From positions 13,215,583 to 13,279,582 of the forward strand of contig NC_060019.1 in assembly GCF_021134715.1 (NCBI RefSeq): DNA of 64,000 nucleotides, read 5' to 3'. The stretch is from Daphnia pulex. Lineage: Eukaryota; Arthropoda; Branchiopoda; Diplostraca; Daphniidae. Positions 37,937 through 51,475 of this stretch are shown here, one piece after another. The translations under genes were made by a program, and so were the position numbers. The notes beneath the pieces were generated by a model. That model did no database searches. It saw only the letters and a list, made by a program, of their open reading frames with translations, and was not told the DNA's origin. Each line of letters begins with the position of its first letter. The stretch's first letter is position 1.

Positions 37937-39087
37937 AAATTCGTTTCATCCTTTCCATCCGTTCCATAGACATAGCGCACCGGGAACATCAACGACATTG
38001 GGGGGGGGGGGGGGGGTCTAGTCCGCTCAAGGGTTTAAACCTTGTGCACTTCTTCAGCTTTTTTCCCAAAATTACCTCTCACTTAAATCTGCTTGGCCTC
38101 AAGGATTGTTTATTACTTTCTATATAGAGTTCCTTGCGAAAACATTTTACCAATTAATTCAATTAAAAGTTTGGGAAATTGGAATGGCAGATGCCTTTGT
38201 ATTACTATAAATTATTGGCGACTTACCTTCATTCAAATGCAAAATCTTGTTCGATACATCGAAAATTTTTTCCTGATTTAACTTTTTTTGTACATTAAAT
38301 TGGTACAGATTTTTACATGTTGTAATCTGAGGGGAAAAAATGTAAAACTGACCATCATAAGTTCATTCTTAGGTATTCCTATAAAAAGTTTACTTGGCTA
38401 ATTAAGTACATTTAATTACGGGGAATTTTAGATATTTTATTTCAGTTTTGCGTCTGTTAGTTTTTCTGGAAGAATCGTCAAAGGAATGTTGATTACGATA
38501 TTGCAAAGTTTTCCGCTATTCTGGTCCGTCCTTGTCCCACGGTGAAAAGGCATTTATTTATTTATTTTTGTTTAATAACTTACCATACTAACATGATCCT
38601 AATATCGGCAGATGATTTCTACGTTTGATGTAAGTATTTGATGTGTAAAAAAAGCTTCGTCATCTATTATCTTTGGAGTCTGGACACGTGTTACCTATAG
38701 GACTAGTTGGTAAGAGTAAGTATTTGTGCACCGAGTCGAGTGCGAAGTATGTATTCGCTACTGATTAAAAGTCCATCGATGTGTGGACACTGATCCTCGT
38801 GATGTGTGTATCCTTATCATCAAATAGACTGAGTTCCTGATCTGATTGTCATTTTACCATATTGAAATGGAGATGATAACAGAAGATAACTTAGATAATT
38901 AAGGATATAGGAAGATAGGCCCTTTGCTCTATTATGTAACTGCCTAAATTTAGTTATGATTTCAAAGTTGTCATTGCAAGTGCACGGTTTACTGTACTAA
39001 GCTAATTCTGATTTTCGGGCTCTCTCATAGGACTTCGAACACTTTTTTTTTTTACGGGCGAGAGGATTGAAATAGCTACTCTCAAAA
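37937..39087. other. Intergenic DNA upstream of the ABCA gene
   Basis: No gene seen. It begins just after the SDR stop codon and contains a 17-base G run at 38000-38016. AT-rich from 38050 on. Confidence 0.5.
38000..38016 (+). repeat. 17-base G homopolymer
   Basis: An uninterrupted run of 17 G lies 63 bases past the SDR stop codon, probably in its 3' UTR. Runs of this length are unstable and prone to sequencing error, so the exact count is uncertain. Confidence 0.8.
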
Positions 39088-42000
39088 ATGGAAAAAGAAT
39101 CAGTCAGCAAATTTTCTCAATTGAAGGCTATGGTTATAAGAAATATCACACTGAAAAAACGATCCGGAAGAAAAACTGTTGCCGTAAGTAAACCTATTAC
39201 TTTGTTTCATTTTGTGCATTTTTTAATCAAAAACTGAATTTTATCGGAGTTGCCAGTTGAATTTTCACATCATATCGTATCGCTATTGCATAATGAGGGA
39301 GGGAATTTGATGGAAATTTAAATTGTCGTCTGCCGGGTCCGTTAAGAAAACATTTGCATTTATATGGTTTTGTTCAACCAATTCAGGAATGCGTCGTGCC
39401 AATTTGGTTTTTGGCTTTTCTGGTGCTATTAAAATCCTTGATCCCAGATCCGAACTATAATCCCATTCTTACTGAACCTGCTGATACACCGATTGGAATC
39501 GATTTCGCGCTCAACCAGTTGAACGGTAAGTGTACAATACTACAATTGTTCAGTCAATTAATCAATATCCACCAATTGTTACTAAAGAAATTAATTTTTA
39601 TTATTTGTGTCAATCCTGATAAACGAATTGAGCAGAAAACACGTCTTACACCATATACCTTGTCCCAAATACGTCCGAAATCCAAAATTTCGCTGATCGC
39701 ATGCAAGATTACTGGTCCGAACTCAGTTGGCCAGGACCTGGAGACGGACCTTTCCAGCCACTGGGCTTTGTTTTCCTGGAAACGGAGAAAGATTTAGAAG
39801 CAATCTATGCAGACAAAAATTTGACGATTCCGGTTGAATTGGCTGTAGTCTTTGATGGAGATCCCTCCGTTAATATGTGAGTAACAAATTTGGTCTGACT
39901 TAACATTTTACGGATAAACAAAGTACTTAAATTTAACGGAAACAAGGTCCTACACTATTCGAAATCATCCAGATACAGCACCACTAGCACTTCCTAGTAG
40001 ACTCTACGCCACTGGCGATGCTTGCAGGTAAATATTCAAATAAATTCGCATAAGATGAACGCAAAACACGTTGTTGAACGATCTTGAACGCTTTACAGGA
40101 ACCCAAATTCAAGCGCGATTTATCCAGAATATAATGCTTTCGGCAGTTGTCCCATCAACTCGTACTTCTTCAGCAATTTTTTAGTTGTACAAAGCCTTGT
40201 GGAGGGAACGTGGCTAAAGGTTTTTTTTTTTTTCGATTTCACTAACGATTAATTGCTCTTTTAATAATAAATTAAAAAAACAAAAAACAGATGAAGATGC
40301 CGGACGTGGAAATACCAGTTTACCTTAAACAAATGACGATGCAACTATTCCCCAAAGGACCATACGTTGACGAAACTTCACTTCTTGTTCTTCGCTACCT
40401 AGTTCCATTTTATATGGTGTTGTCGCTATCACAGTTCATCTTGTATTTGCTAACAGTAATCGTTGGTGAGAAAGAGAAAAAGATCAAGGAAGGCTTGCGG
40501 ATGATGGGACTTAACGACTCCGTCTATTGGTAAGGATATTTAAACTACATTAGACTATTGTGATCACGATAACAAAATTTCCACTTCTGACGTAGGCTAT
40601 CGTGGTTTCTCGTCTACTTGGTATTCGTGATAGTTTTAACATTAGTCGCAACTGGGATATTATACGGAATGAAGGTTTTCCAGAATTCGTAATTATCTTT
40701 TTGAATGATCAAGTTGGCTATGAACAATAATGTTATTTTTTGTATTAACTAACTTTAATTACTCGTTTTCAGAAATGTAGGACTCATCTACTTGTTGTTC
40801 ATTCTTTACGACATTTCCGTCCTTATGCTGGCCTTTTTAATGACAACCTTTTTCGACAAAGCTAGAGTAAAAAGTTAAATTCTTTTTTCGTTAAAGAAAA
40901 CAGTTAATTATTGTTTTAAACAGGTCGCTGGAATCTTTGGAGCCATGGCGGTTTCTTTCCTAAATTTGTTTTACTATATCCAAGTCGCTACGGGAGACGC
41001 CACACCCAAGTGGCTTTATTGGTTCTTAGCATTAATCTCCCCAACTGGATTTGCGCTAGGAATGGATAAAGTAATGAAATGTTTAGAAATAACCCAACTC
41101 CCATGTCGAAGCTGAAACGCAAATAAGCTTGCAAAACGTTAATAAATTTTGACTATCTAGGCTTTATTATTGGAGATTACAACACCGACTGGCGTCACCG
41201 TGGATACTTTGTGGGCCGGACCGGGACTCCCTCTTGCTGGCTCGTACATCATGCTTAGTTTCGACATCGTTTTTTACTTTTTCCTGGCGTATTATTTAGA
41301 CAACGTTTTACCAAGTAAGGTTTGAATTCGTTAACATCTTGACTATCAGTTGGATAATCCTTTTGGTTTTAGGCGAATATGGTGCCAAACGAGCCCCATA
41401 TTTCTTTTTGCTCCCGTCGTTTTGGCGAAAATCGCCAAAGACAATAAACTTAGATGGGCAAATCAACAATGGTTTTAGCGGATACAAGGACACTGCCGCT
41501 AACGTAATGAAAAACTTGTATTATTTAAATATGAAGACTACCCACTACAATTTTTATTTATTTTCATAGGAAGACATTGAGGCGATACCAGAGTCACTTA
41601 TTGGCAAAGAGGCTTTGAAAATTCGCGGTCTCACCAAAACATTTAAACCGTTTGGTAGACCTAATTTAACGGCTGTAAACGGTACGCTTTAACTGTCATT
41701 CAAAGAATAACTTTTATAACTAGTCAATAACTCTATGTTAAAATTCATCAGGTTTGAATTTGGATGTCTACGAAGGACAAATTACAGCCATTTTGGGACA
41801 CAACGGCGCCGGAAAAACTACGCTTTTCAATATGCTAACTGGCATGACTGCACCTTCCAAAGGATCTGCATACCTATACGGATATGATCTGAGGTAAGTG
41901 ATCCTAGTTAACGACCCACTTTGCGCGTGACTGACCTTAGTGCTGGGAATATTCACCAGTGACTCCAACCAACTGGAAGAGATCCGTCGTATGACGGGAG

Positions 42001-45000
42001 TTTGTCCACAACATGACGTCCTTTTTGATTTACTAACACCAGGAGAGCATTTAGCTTTCTATGCCAAAATTCGAGTAAGACAAATAAGAATCCTGCTCGG
42101 TTTTAGTCAACAAAATCAAAACGTTGTTTACTTCAATAGGGAGTCAGAGAAGACTTGGTGAATGATGAAGTGGAAAAGGTCATGAAAGACATTGATTTAA
42201 CCTCCAAAGCTAATACTCTAGCCGGCAAGCTCAGTGGTGGTCAGAAAAGAAAACTTTCTATCGGGATCGCTTTGATTGGAGATCCTAAGGTGAGCCACAT
42301 GTGTAGGTAGAGACGGCCGACGGACGCAGGAATAATTTTGATTTGTTTTCTTTTTGTTACAGATTGTATTTTTAGACGAACCCACAGCTGGCGTCGATCC
42401 TTATTCACGGCGCCACCTGTGGACACTCCTCCAAAAGCGGAAAGCTAACAAGGTATCTTTTTAAAAACAAATTCAATCCCTAATGCAGCTGATATAATGT
42501 TGGTGAAATCTCAACTCAACAACAGGTTATTCTTCTTACGACACATTTCATGGATGAAGCTGATTTGCTAGCCGATCGCAAAGCTATTGTCAGCAAAGGA
42601 AAGTTGCGTTGCATGGGATCCTCTCTCTTTCTGAAAAACAGATTCGGTCTCGGTTATCATCTTACGTAAGTGAAAGAGTAGATAGCGTGTTTTTTCGTAT
42701 GAGCTGCTTGAATGGATTTGTTCTGCTCTACAGATTCGTTCTGAACGAGTCATTCCGTGACACAGAAGCTATCCGAAAAGTAGTGGAGAGCTTTGTCGCA
42801 TCTGCCAAACTGAACCGCCATTACGGGCGCGAGTTGAGTTACGTTCTACCTCGCCAACACGTTTCCTCCTTCCCACCACTCTTCTCGAAACTGGAATCCC
42901 TCGTCAATGGCGGTGAAGCGAGTGTAATGGGATTTAATTCGTATGGTGTTTCGATGACTACATTGGAAGAAGTATACTTTGCTAATTATAAGCTGTGGCG
43001 ATTGTTTTAACTAATGGCGAATATGTATATTTTAGGTGTTCTTGAAACTTGGAGAGGAGGCCGAGTTGGCCGAACAGGCCGAAGAATTAGCGACAAAAAC
43101 AGCGGCTAAGAAAAGCAACAATGTTAAAACTAAGTAAATTTAAAATTACCGAAAGACTTGCCAAAGAACAAATTCTAATTCTGTTTTTGCATATAGGAGA
43201 TCGCTGTCGTCTGATTCAATTCCTGAAGTCAACACAGATGAACAAGAAACTAATGAAGATAATCCCAATTCCACTTGGGAGCTTCTTAACAATTTGGACG
43301 TACCGATCCGGGAGTCTCATAAAGGCCAGACCCTTCGAGCCCTTTTGAAAATTCGCGGTATGAACATGGCTCGCGACCCGATGGCGGTATTCTTTCAAGT
43401 CATCATGCCAGTTTTGTTTGCTGCATTGGGAATTTGGCTGGGCACACTCGCCACCGAGAGGACTGTCGAAGTCAAACGCTCCTTTACCTTCGGTCAGTTT
43501 TTCCAGCTGTTTTCTTTCAATCGGGAATGATTTTAAGTTTATTATATATCTCCTTTGAATTACAGACTTGTATAGAGATCAACTGAATTCGTCTGCACTG
43601 CTTTACTCGGAGACTGGAGATGACAGTGAGATGTCGGCTTTCTGGTCGAAATTTGCGCAGTTTAACGGATTCCAATTAGAGCACTATTCCGGCGACTTCC
43701 CCGACATCCTTGAACTCAATTTAAAGGTTTGTCAAATTTGTTTCTAATGGTTCATTTGCATTTGAATGCTCATATTACATTATTTTCATTCCTAGAACAA
43801 GTCAAGTCACTGGGCAGCCAGTGATACAAGGGATACGTATTCGCTGGATACGTTAAACAGCACTTGGTACAACGGATCTCTGCCCGATGTAGTACAAAAT
43901 CCATTTCCATACAAGCACACCCGACTTCGATTTAATGATACGCTGATCCATACGCCGCCCCTGATGATCAACTCTATCTCAAATACGCTTCTTCAGTAAG
44001 TATTGCACGAAAGTATCCAATTAACATATCATTTTAAAAATGAATTTTGATTGAAAATTAAGGATGAACAACAAAGCGGAGAACATTTCCCTATCAGTCT
44101 ACCCGTTGCCATACACGACTCCACCCGGAAGTGGTTTCGATCCGGGATCCTTTACATCTGCAATGTTCATTGGCATGTTATTCGTTTTGGCTCCATCCGC
44201 ACTTGCTTGCGAGATCGTTCTCGATCGAGAGGTAAATAACGGTTTTAAAGATTTACTTTCGTTTTAGTATTAACGAATAATGATTCAATGTGTATGTAGA
44301 TCCACGCAAAGAATCTTCTTCGAGTTAACGGCCTGAGCTTTGGGCAATACTTTGGGAGCTTCTTTATTGTCTTAGGGTCAATGATGGTGACCACCTGCAT
44401 TTTGATTCTTCTTCTGATCTTCGCGTTCCATCTGCAGGCATTAATTACTCCGGTCGCCATTAGCCTTTTGGCTATTTTGTACATCCTTTTTTGTCCAGCT
44501 GGCATTTTATTTGCCACATGCTGTTCTTATCTCTTCAAGACCTTGGAATCGTAATAATAGCTTATCAATTTACTTTTGATACGAATGATTATAAATCTAA
44601 TTGATTGTTTTTCATTTGTTTTCAGAACTCAGTCGGTATGAATCTTTTAGTTAGTGACTATATTCAACTTGTTTCTCTATTTACCACGTAATATTGGTTA
44701 GATTTTTCCGAATGTCTCGACCTTTGTCGGTTTCATCCCCTTCCTTGTCGTCATTATGTGTGACATGTTTCAATTGGGAGGGTCAACGGAATTGGCCACA
44801 GGTACGTATTGATGATAATTTGAACAATTGATTGATTACTGCAATGAATTTGATCTATTCAGGACTACACATTGGTTTCTGCTTTATTGATGTTCTTTAC
44901 ATCCCTTATGGCATTTTGTATTACGTTAATCGGATATACTATCGTTGCCTTTTGACTGCCTCCATCGGACAGGTTATTATTATCCTTAGCAATTTAGTAA

Positions 45001-47036
45001 AAATGAACTTAAAATGTATACATTTCTCCTAAAAGGATCCGTCAGAATATTGCAATCATTTGGCTTGGGCCGACTACATGACCCCCGAAATCGTTTGCAT
45101 CTTCGTGGCGTTGTTCATTCACATCGCCGTCTACTTCGTCTTGCTTATTATTATCGACGTCAAGCATTCTGGCGGATCGGCTAGAGACGCATTTTCTTGT
45201 TTCGCGGTAATTTCAAAGAATTGCAAACAACGTAATGAATTTATATGTCTTATTGAAACTTTTCCTCGTGATGGCAGAAATCAAAATCAAAAGAAAGTCA
45301 AATGCGAAGCGGCGATTTCATTGCGGAAGAATATAACGGCGCTGGAGACAGTGATGTCAAAGCTGAAAACTTGCGAGTTCAAAAGATTTTGTATGAACCA
45401 CGGAATAAGGGCGAAGAGACTCCAGTGGTTTTAATTCACGTATACAAGCCAATTGACTATTATTATGATCAGACTATTTACAAATTAATTGTGTGCGTCT
45501 ACATGTAGGGTCTACACAAAAAGTACAAAAAGTCCGGGGATTCGAAAAGGTGCGGAAAAGGTGGCGAAAATCCAGCAACGGCCAATCCTGCTGTGAACTA
45601 CATGTCATTTGCAGTGCAGTCAGGAGAAGTGTTTGGTCTCCTGGGTATATTTCTGCAGAATATTTCTAAAAACGAAAAGCTTCTCATAATATTGACTGAT
45701 CCATGTGTGTAGGCCATAACGGAGCTGGGAAAACGACGACTATGAAAGTTATTACAGCGGAAGAGGCGCCTACTCATGGAAGGGTATCATTTTCGTATTG
45801 TGCTGGATTAAGTTGAACTTGTTAAAAATTGTCGTCGTTTCTCTCAGGTCCAAGTTGATGGCCACGACATTGTGTCGAATCAGTCTGACGCCTTTCAAGC
45901 ACTGGGCTATTGTCCTCAGCACGACGCATTGTGGCGCAACATTACTGTTCGGGAGCACATGGAAGCCTATGCAAGTATCCGCGGCATTGTTCCATCGCAC
46001 ATCCCCAGGTGAAATTCCTATATTGCGTCCTGAAAATGTGTGTGTTTAATCGGCTGTTTTCCAAAACACAGAATTGTAGACCTGTTTCTACGCGGTTTGC
46101 AAATCGAACACCATGCCGATAAGTATGCCAAAAACTGTTCCGGTGGCACAAGGCGCAAACTGAGTTATGCCTTGTCGATGCTCGGCCGACCTGCTATTGT
46201 GCTGATGGACGAACCCAGTACTGGCATGGATCCACAGTCTAAACGCTTTCTTTGGAATACCATTTCCGCTTCCTTCCAAGTATATGCACGCCAATAATCA
46301 ATATTATCAATGAATTTGAGCCTTTTAGTGAGACTGCGTCATTAAACGTGTGTTTTATCAACGATTTTCAAGGGTAAGAGAGGTGCCATATTGACGACCC
46401 ATTCCATGGAAGAAGCTGACGCTCTGTGTTCCCGACTAGGGATTATGGTCAAGGGTGAACTCAGGTATGGTTATTTTAGATGCAAGATTTCTGGTCGTAA
46501 CGAGTATTGATTTGATTTCCGCTCCTTTTAGATGCATGGGAACAGGGCAACATTTGAAGAATCGCTATGGCAGTGGTTATTTGCTTGAGCTGAAACTGAA
46601 AAGCTTGGGTTCAGAGACAAGTGGGTCGGCTTCTTTGGCGGATGTCGATAGCTCTCGATCAGAGCGGAAGGAAAATCTGACTACTTTTATAAATAGCCTC
46701 TTTACCTCTGCCCACGTTCAAGAAAGTTTTGAAGACAGGATTATTTTTGGCATCGCTCAGGACAATATTTCTTCCCTTTCCGAAACGTTCCAAGCTTTAG
46801 AAGAAGGTAATCACTACTTATGTTTTCTTAGGTTTACAATATTTAAAAAAAATTTAAGGCATTTTAAGGCGAGCTTTAAATATGTCGTTAGCTTAGAAAG
46901 ATTTTCTTCTTTAAAGAACCATTGTCTTTTATTAGCTCGCGAGAAACTGTCCATAGAGGAATACAGTTTCAGTCAAACCACATTGGAGCAGGTATTCATC
47001 AAATTTGCTCACGAGCAAGAGGACGTATCTGAATGA
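39088..47036 (+). CDS. Full-size ABC transporter, subfamily A, ABCA5-like, 36 exons
   Basis: Membrane ATPase expected to move lipids across bilayers. Exons: 39088-39183, 39387-39525, 39636-39876, 39947-40027, 40099-40219, 40291-40529, 40596-40688, 40773-40866, 40924-41070, 41161-41314, 41373-41503, 41570-41681, 41752-41893, 41960-42074, 42140-42289, 42363-42452, 42526-42665, 42734-42971, 43036-43133, 43197-43492, 43566-43726, 43796-43995, 44063-44231, 44300-44550, 44626-44635, 44702-44801, 44863-44972, 45036-45206, 45278-45439, 45509-45644, 45713-45783, 45848-46008, 46072-46279, 46373-46464, 46532-46806, 46936-47036. All phases close, giving 1764 residues. NBD1: GHNGAGKTT about 565, LSGGQKRK about 666, [13 protein letters not shown] about 686. 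NBD2: [10 protein letters not shown] about 1463, CSGGTRRK about 1562, [12 protein letters not shown] about 1580. Each half has a first membrane helix, a large extracellular loop, then five helices. The C-terminus ([18 protein letters not shown]) fits ABCA5-type proteins. Exon 25 is only 10 nt. Confidence 0.93.
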
Positions 47037-48638
47037 AATGCAACCATTTCTGTTTTACGGATGCTCTCGAGTAACAACAATAATATAGTCTAAATTAAAT
47101 GTTGTGAGATGGGTCAAGTACTTAAGATGTAATAAGTTCAAGCCAGAGAAAAGTAATACACAGAATTTTTTGGTCGAATAGACTTTTTTCAAAAAGTATT
47201 TTTTCAAAATCAAAGTGTATAGTTTTACCGCTAGATGGTGTTTCGAGTGGAATTTCGGGGGCCAGCAGGCAGCAGCACAGGACGAAATTTTCGCCATTTG
47301 GTTCCGAAACGCCAAGTGAAAAGGTATTCCGAATTATTGCGGTGTCGATTTACATTTTCAGCATTGAAATTTAATGGTAAATTCTAGTTTGGATTTCTCA
47401 AATGTAATTAATCCTAGACGTTGCTGTGTGAATTTACAGGCAATCTGGCATATAATTTCTACTTGGCCAAATAATCGATCACGTGGACTGAAACTGCTTT
47501 CCATTTTGCCAAAATGTCGTTCGTTGTTGGCTGTACCTGTTCGGATACGCAGAAACACTACAGAGGTAGTGGAGTAATTTTGTTGATCAATTTCCCTGCA
47601 ATGATGCTATAGATTTTATTAGTTGGTGTTCAGGTTGGAGATACTGTTGCTCAACTGTTGCAGAATGTGAGAACTCGACAATTCTGACCTCCATGGGCTC
47701 CATGGCCGGCATCATTACAGTGGTTTTGTTGGAGCCAGCTGGTGAAAGGTGTGATCGAGTCAAGTTGAGCTGCAGCTGCTGCATGCAGTTTATGGAGCTG
47801 GTCTGCTGGTGTTATCCTGAAGTGTCATCGCAGGAAGACTTTTTGAAATGGTAAGTTGATTGAATTTATTGGTTGTAATTTGGGAAGTCTTTTTTTTGTG
47901 AAATTCAACTGACAAGTGAACTCTGATCTGATGTAGACAATAAGTGGTGCTATTTCTTGCTTCCAAATTTTAGTTTCCGTGATAGATATCTTAACAATTT
48001 TCTTCTGATCTAAGTAAAACAAAAATTTCCACTGTGTATTACCAACGTTTTCTAACACTTAAGAATTAGATGTACAGAAGTCTCTTTTCATGGCATTTAA
48101 TGATTTAATCCTCATTTAAAATTCATTTGCCAATGGAATCTTGGAAAAATGTCTGATGTCATTTTCATTTGTTTTACATGATTTCTTTTGCATTCCTTTT
48201 TCCCCATAGGACTTGGTGATACTTAAACTATGCCTGTGCTGTTCAATGTGCAGTGGTTTTGCAGCCTGTTTCCAGTTGAGAGATGTGCTGAGATGCTGAT
48301 ACAGGATTGAAGAAAAAGATCTGATGTAGCTGTGCTGGTGTTCTCCTGAAATTGCTGTGCCACAGGAGTTGCAGATAGTGTGTTTGGTTCCACATAGAAG
48401 TTAGTGTAAAGAGTTTGGAGATGATTAGCCACTTCTGCCTATAACTTTTGTAAAACTTCAAAGTTGTAAGAAATATACAAGTCAAGTGCGAAACATGATT
48501 TTATTATAAGTTATAAGACTAAGACACAGCAAACAAAAAACTTTAAAAGGAATTGCTTTATTATCCCACCTCCACCCACAATTCCACCACTTTTTACAAT
48601 CACACATATACATACATAGATACATACACTTAAGTTAA
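47037..48638. other. Repeat-rich non-coding DNA after the ABCA gene
   Basis: No gene could be supported. Exon-like scraps exist (for example ATG at 47515 followed by 20 codons and a stop) without recognisable similarity. Around 47735-47790 lies a copy of a dispersed motif (CTGGTGAAAG..GTCAAGTT) that recurs near 51476 and 51870. A CTAGATGGTG element lies at 47231-47240. Confidence 0.45.
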
Positions 48639-48842
48639 CCCGTTGGCTGCCACGCCATACAACCCGTAGGTTGTTCTCTACTCTCTACGCGCCATGTCTG
48701 AAGGATCCATGACGCAAGGTGGGACTTGCCATTGCTGACAAGTCCTGGGTGACAGGAGAAGATGGAATGCACGCATTTAGGAGGCCTCTAGGAGGCCCGT
48801 GCTAAGGAGCTAGGGGAGAACAAAGGCGTGGCAGACAACGGG
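48639..48842. mobile_element. piggyBac-type MITE, 204 bp, TTAA target duplication
   Basis: The element starts CCCGTTGGCTGCCACGCC (48639-48656) and ends with its near-perfect inverse GGCGTGGCAGACAACGGG (48825-48842), one mismatch in 18. It is flanked on both sides by TTAA (48635-48638 and 48843-48846). TTAA duplications and ends beginning CCC are hallmarks of the piggyBac superfamily. With no transposase inside 204 bp it is a non-autonomous miniature element that depended on a transposase elsewhere. Confidence 0.85.
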
Positions 48843-49112
48843 TTAACTAACACAAACACAAAGATTAGATTACCAACAACAAATGATGATCCGCGCTGAC
48901 ATTTTGGAGATAACGGAGATGTTTTGGTGTCCATCGGCGACGTCTCCTCTGCATTACCTGAATAAAGAAAAAACAGTTGTTATTAAGTGAAATGCCAATA
49001 AAAGTTACACAATACAGATAGAAACAATAGTCTGGTTATTTAGCTCAAAGATTTGAAGATGCAATTTTTAAAACTTGAAATCAAGCTTGTTATATTGAGA
49101 ACTGTAAACAGC

Positions 49113-49499
49113 ACAAAGCTCACTTGCTAGTTTTTTGAAAAAAATTCCGGAAGTATACCGGAAGTAACCACAGCGCCTCAACCATTGAGCTGTCGTTAAA
49201 TTAAACCAGATATTCTTGATCTCCATGAAATTTGGGGTCGATTAGATGTGATTTAAACGAAATCCAAAATTTGGCCAAAATCGAGAATTTTCCTGAACTA
49301 TAGTTCAGGAAAATTCTGAAAACCGGAAGTACGAAAACGTACAAAAAAAAACATGAACTTTACCACAAATTTGACGAGGATCACGAATTTGTGGTTCTTT
49401 TGTGCGTCAAATGAATATTTACTGAACTACTGACTGAAATCAGAAAACCGGAAGTAGAAAAAAAAACACATTATTAAAATTCTAACAAGTGAGCTTTGT
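49113..49499. mobile_element. Inverted-repeat element of about 387 bp with central palindrome
   Basis: The left end ACAAAGCTCACTTGCTAG (49113-49130) and the right end CTAACAAGTGAGCTTTGT (49482-49499) are inverted with one mismatch in 18. Inside are a 34-bp perfect palindrome (49284-49317) and four copies of a CCGGAAGTA word. No coding capacity. A clear target-site duplication was not found, so the superfamily is open. A single left end of the same family lies at 53960-53977. Confidence 0.65.
49284..49317. repeat. 34-bp perfect palindrome
   Basis: Two 17-base arms meet with no spacer around CTATAG (arm AGAATTTTCCTGAACTA). It lies near the middle of the inverted-repeat element. It could extrude as a cruciform, or mark a head-to-head arrangement of half-elements. 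Confidence 0.9.
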
Positions 49500-51475
49500 T
49501 GGGGGAATAGTTATCTTCAGTTTTCACTGAAAAATTTCCATACAACAGCTGCCGATAACTGTTTAAATCGATTTAAAGTAACTGAAACTGACTGTTTCAA
49601 CAGCTGACTATTATCGAAAAGCCATCTAGCGTTAGAAAAAAACGTCTAAGAAACAATACGTTTGCGCGCAAGTAGGGCCTGATTTCGGAATTATTACAGA
49701 CACAAGTAAGTATACTTTTCGAATAGATAATCTACGAAAATAAGTAAATTGTCGGGTACCTGGGCATAATCCCGTGGTGAGTGACTGCAGGTGTGTAACA
49801 GCGGCACGGAAGCGAACACTGAAGTGTTCCAACTCGTCAGTGAAGTAAGACAAGTTGTATTTTTGTGTACGAAGCGATGAAGCAGAAGCTGGATGAGCTT
49901 ACGCCGGAAGATAGGGATGAAGCAGAACGTTGGTCATGGACAAAAGCCAGCGTTGGCTCAAGAATCTTCGTGCCAGGACCACACGATTCCACAAAGAAAA
50001 CTGCGTGCTCTGTAAAAAAAAAAAAATGTTTTACATTAATGAAAATATAAAAATGAATAAAGCATATCAATCTTTACCTCTTCTAAGAAGCACACTGAAA
50101 AGTTCATGAAAACAGTAAAAATGGAATTCACAGCAACCAACAGCATTACTCCACATGTTGAGATAAATTTCCTGATGCTAAAGAAAGTGTCATGAAGAAT
50201 AGCAGTAGCGTGGTGATAGGTGGTTCACTTCACACTCTTCATGTCACTGAAACTCTAAGTGGAAATGGGACAAGCAAATTCTCTACGTTATTTACAAATT
50301 TACACACATTTACACACATAAGAGATAAAACTTTACCTATCTCTTAGCTGGGTTGCCTTCTAAACCAAAGTAAAAAAAAGCCATAACAACAAACAGGCTG
50401 TTGCAAGGTACACCACCAAAATTGCGAGATTCAGAAAAGATACTATGGTTAATAAGCAAGAATACCTATGTTATATGAAAATCTGAATTGTAATGGTCTG
50501 GTGATTGATACAGCAGTAATGGGGAAATACCTTATCTCGGCACATTTATATTCCACTATGTGTGCTCTTCAAACATGAGTTTTAGGCTTTTGACAGCATG
50601 AGGATCTAATGGATGGAAATTGACTGAGCGCTAAGTCATGGGCTAAGTCAACTTGTTGGAATGACTGACAGTATGCATCTAGAATTTGAAGAAATAAGTT
50701 AGTACAGTATAAAAATAAGGAAACTTGGTAAAGATAAACCTACATAAGATATGAAGTTCAATTTGGTATTTTAAATCACAGGAATAAGTATAAATTAGAA
50801 ACAATTTGTATCGCTCATTTCGCCTCGTTTCACCATGAAAGAACAACAACAGCGACACTGGCGACATCTAGTAATGAGTTTTGAATCTTAAGTTGGTTGC
50901 ACAGTCTAGTCACATACAGACGTGATATTACACGTCAAAAAAGTTTAACAACGGAGATCGGATAACAAGTTAACTGTTTTTAAGTAATAGATAAAACAAA
51001 CTTTAGCTAGTGATTCTTACTGCATTCTTGACTATGTTTTCAGATAATTTCAGCTGAAGTTTTCATGTACCTGGCCAACTAGGTGCTCGTGACAATAGAA
51101 ATGAAATGGTCTAATCCAATAATGCAAGCTCACAACCTATGTCTTCTGAAGAAAAATCATTTCTGTTGCAGGTAATTATTTTACCAAAAATATTTTGAAT
51201 TACTGTGTTCTTTAAGACAATAATGTTCACATTCACTTTTCCCTTTCAAGTTGTAAATCTTCAAGATATTGATGCCTTCGCCAGATCCTGATGAGAGAGA
51301 GAATTCATCATTTTGTGTGCAGCAGTTTTAATTATTTTTTTTTCTAATTTAAATTTTGCTTTAGACCAAATGAGAATCATTTTGTTGCCCATCCACTGGA
51401 TCTGTCGAAGGATAAGGAAAAAAGCCAACAACACCAACACGGTCAACAAGGTTCTTTGTTTGTTTACCCCTTGGC
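49500..51475. other. Non-coding DNA with unrecognised short frames
   Basis: No gene could be supported. One short charged frame from the ATG at 49877 (MKQKLDELTPEDRDEAERW and onward, about 57 residues) has a coding-like composition, but no splice partners and no recognised family. Short CATCTAG-type elements occur at 49622 (GCCATCTAGCG) and 50860 (GCGACATCTAGTA). Confidence 0.4.

Noticed and set aside
43121-43196. Open frame running through the intron after ABCA exon 19
   Set aside because: Phase and homology are satisfied by splicing 43133 to 43197, and the read-through adds a stretch foreign to the family.
49877-50050. Short charged coding frame (MKQKLDELTPEDRDEAERW and onward)
   Set aside because: It ends in an A-run, has no recognised family and no exon partners were found. 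Kept only as a remark in the flank description.
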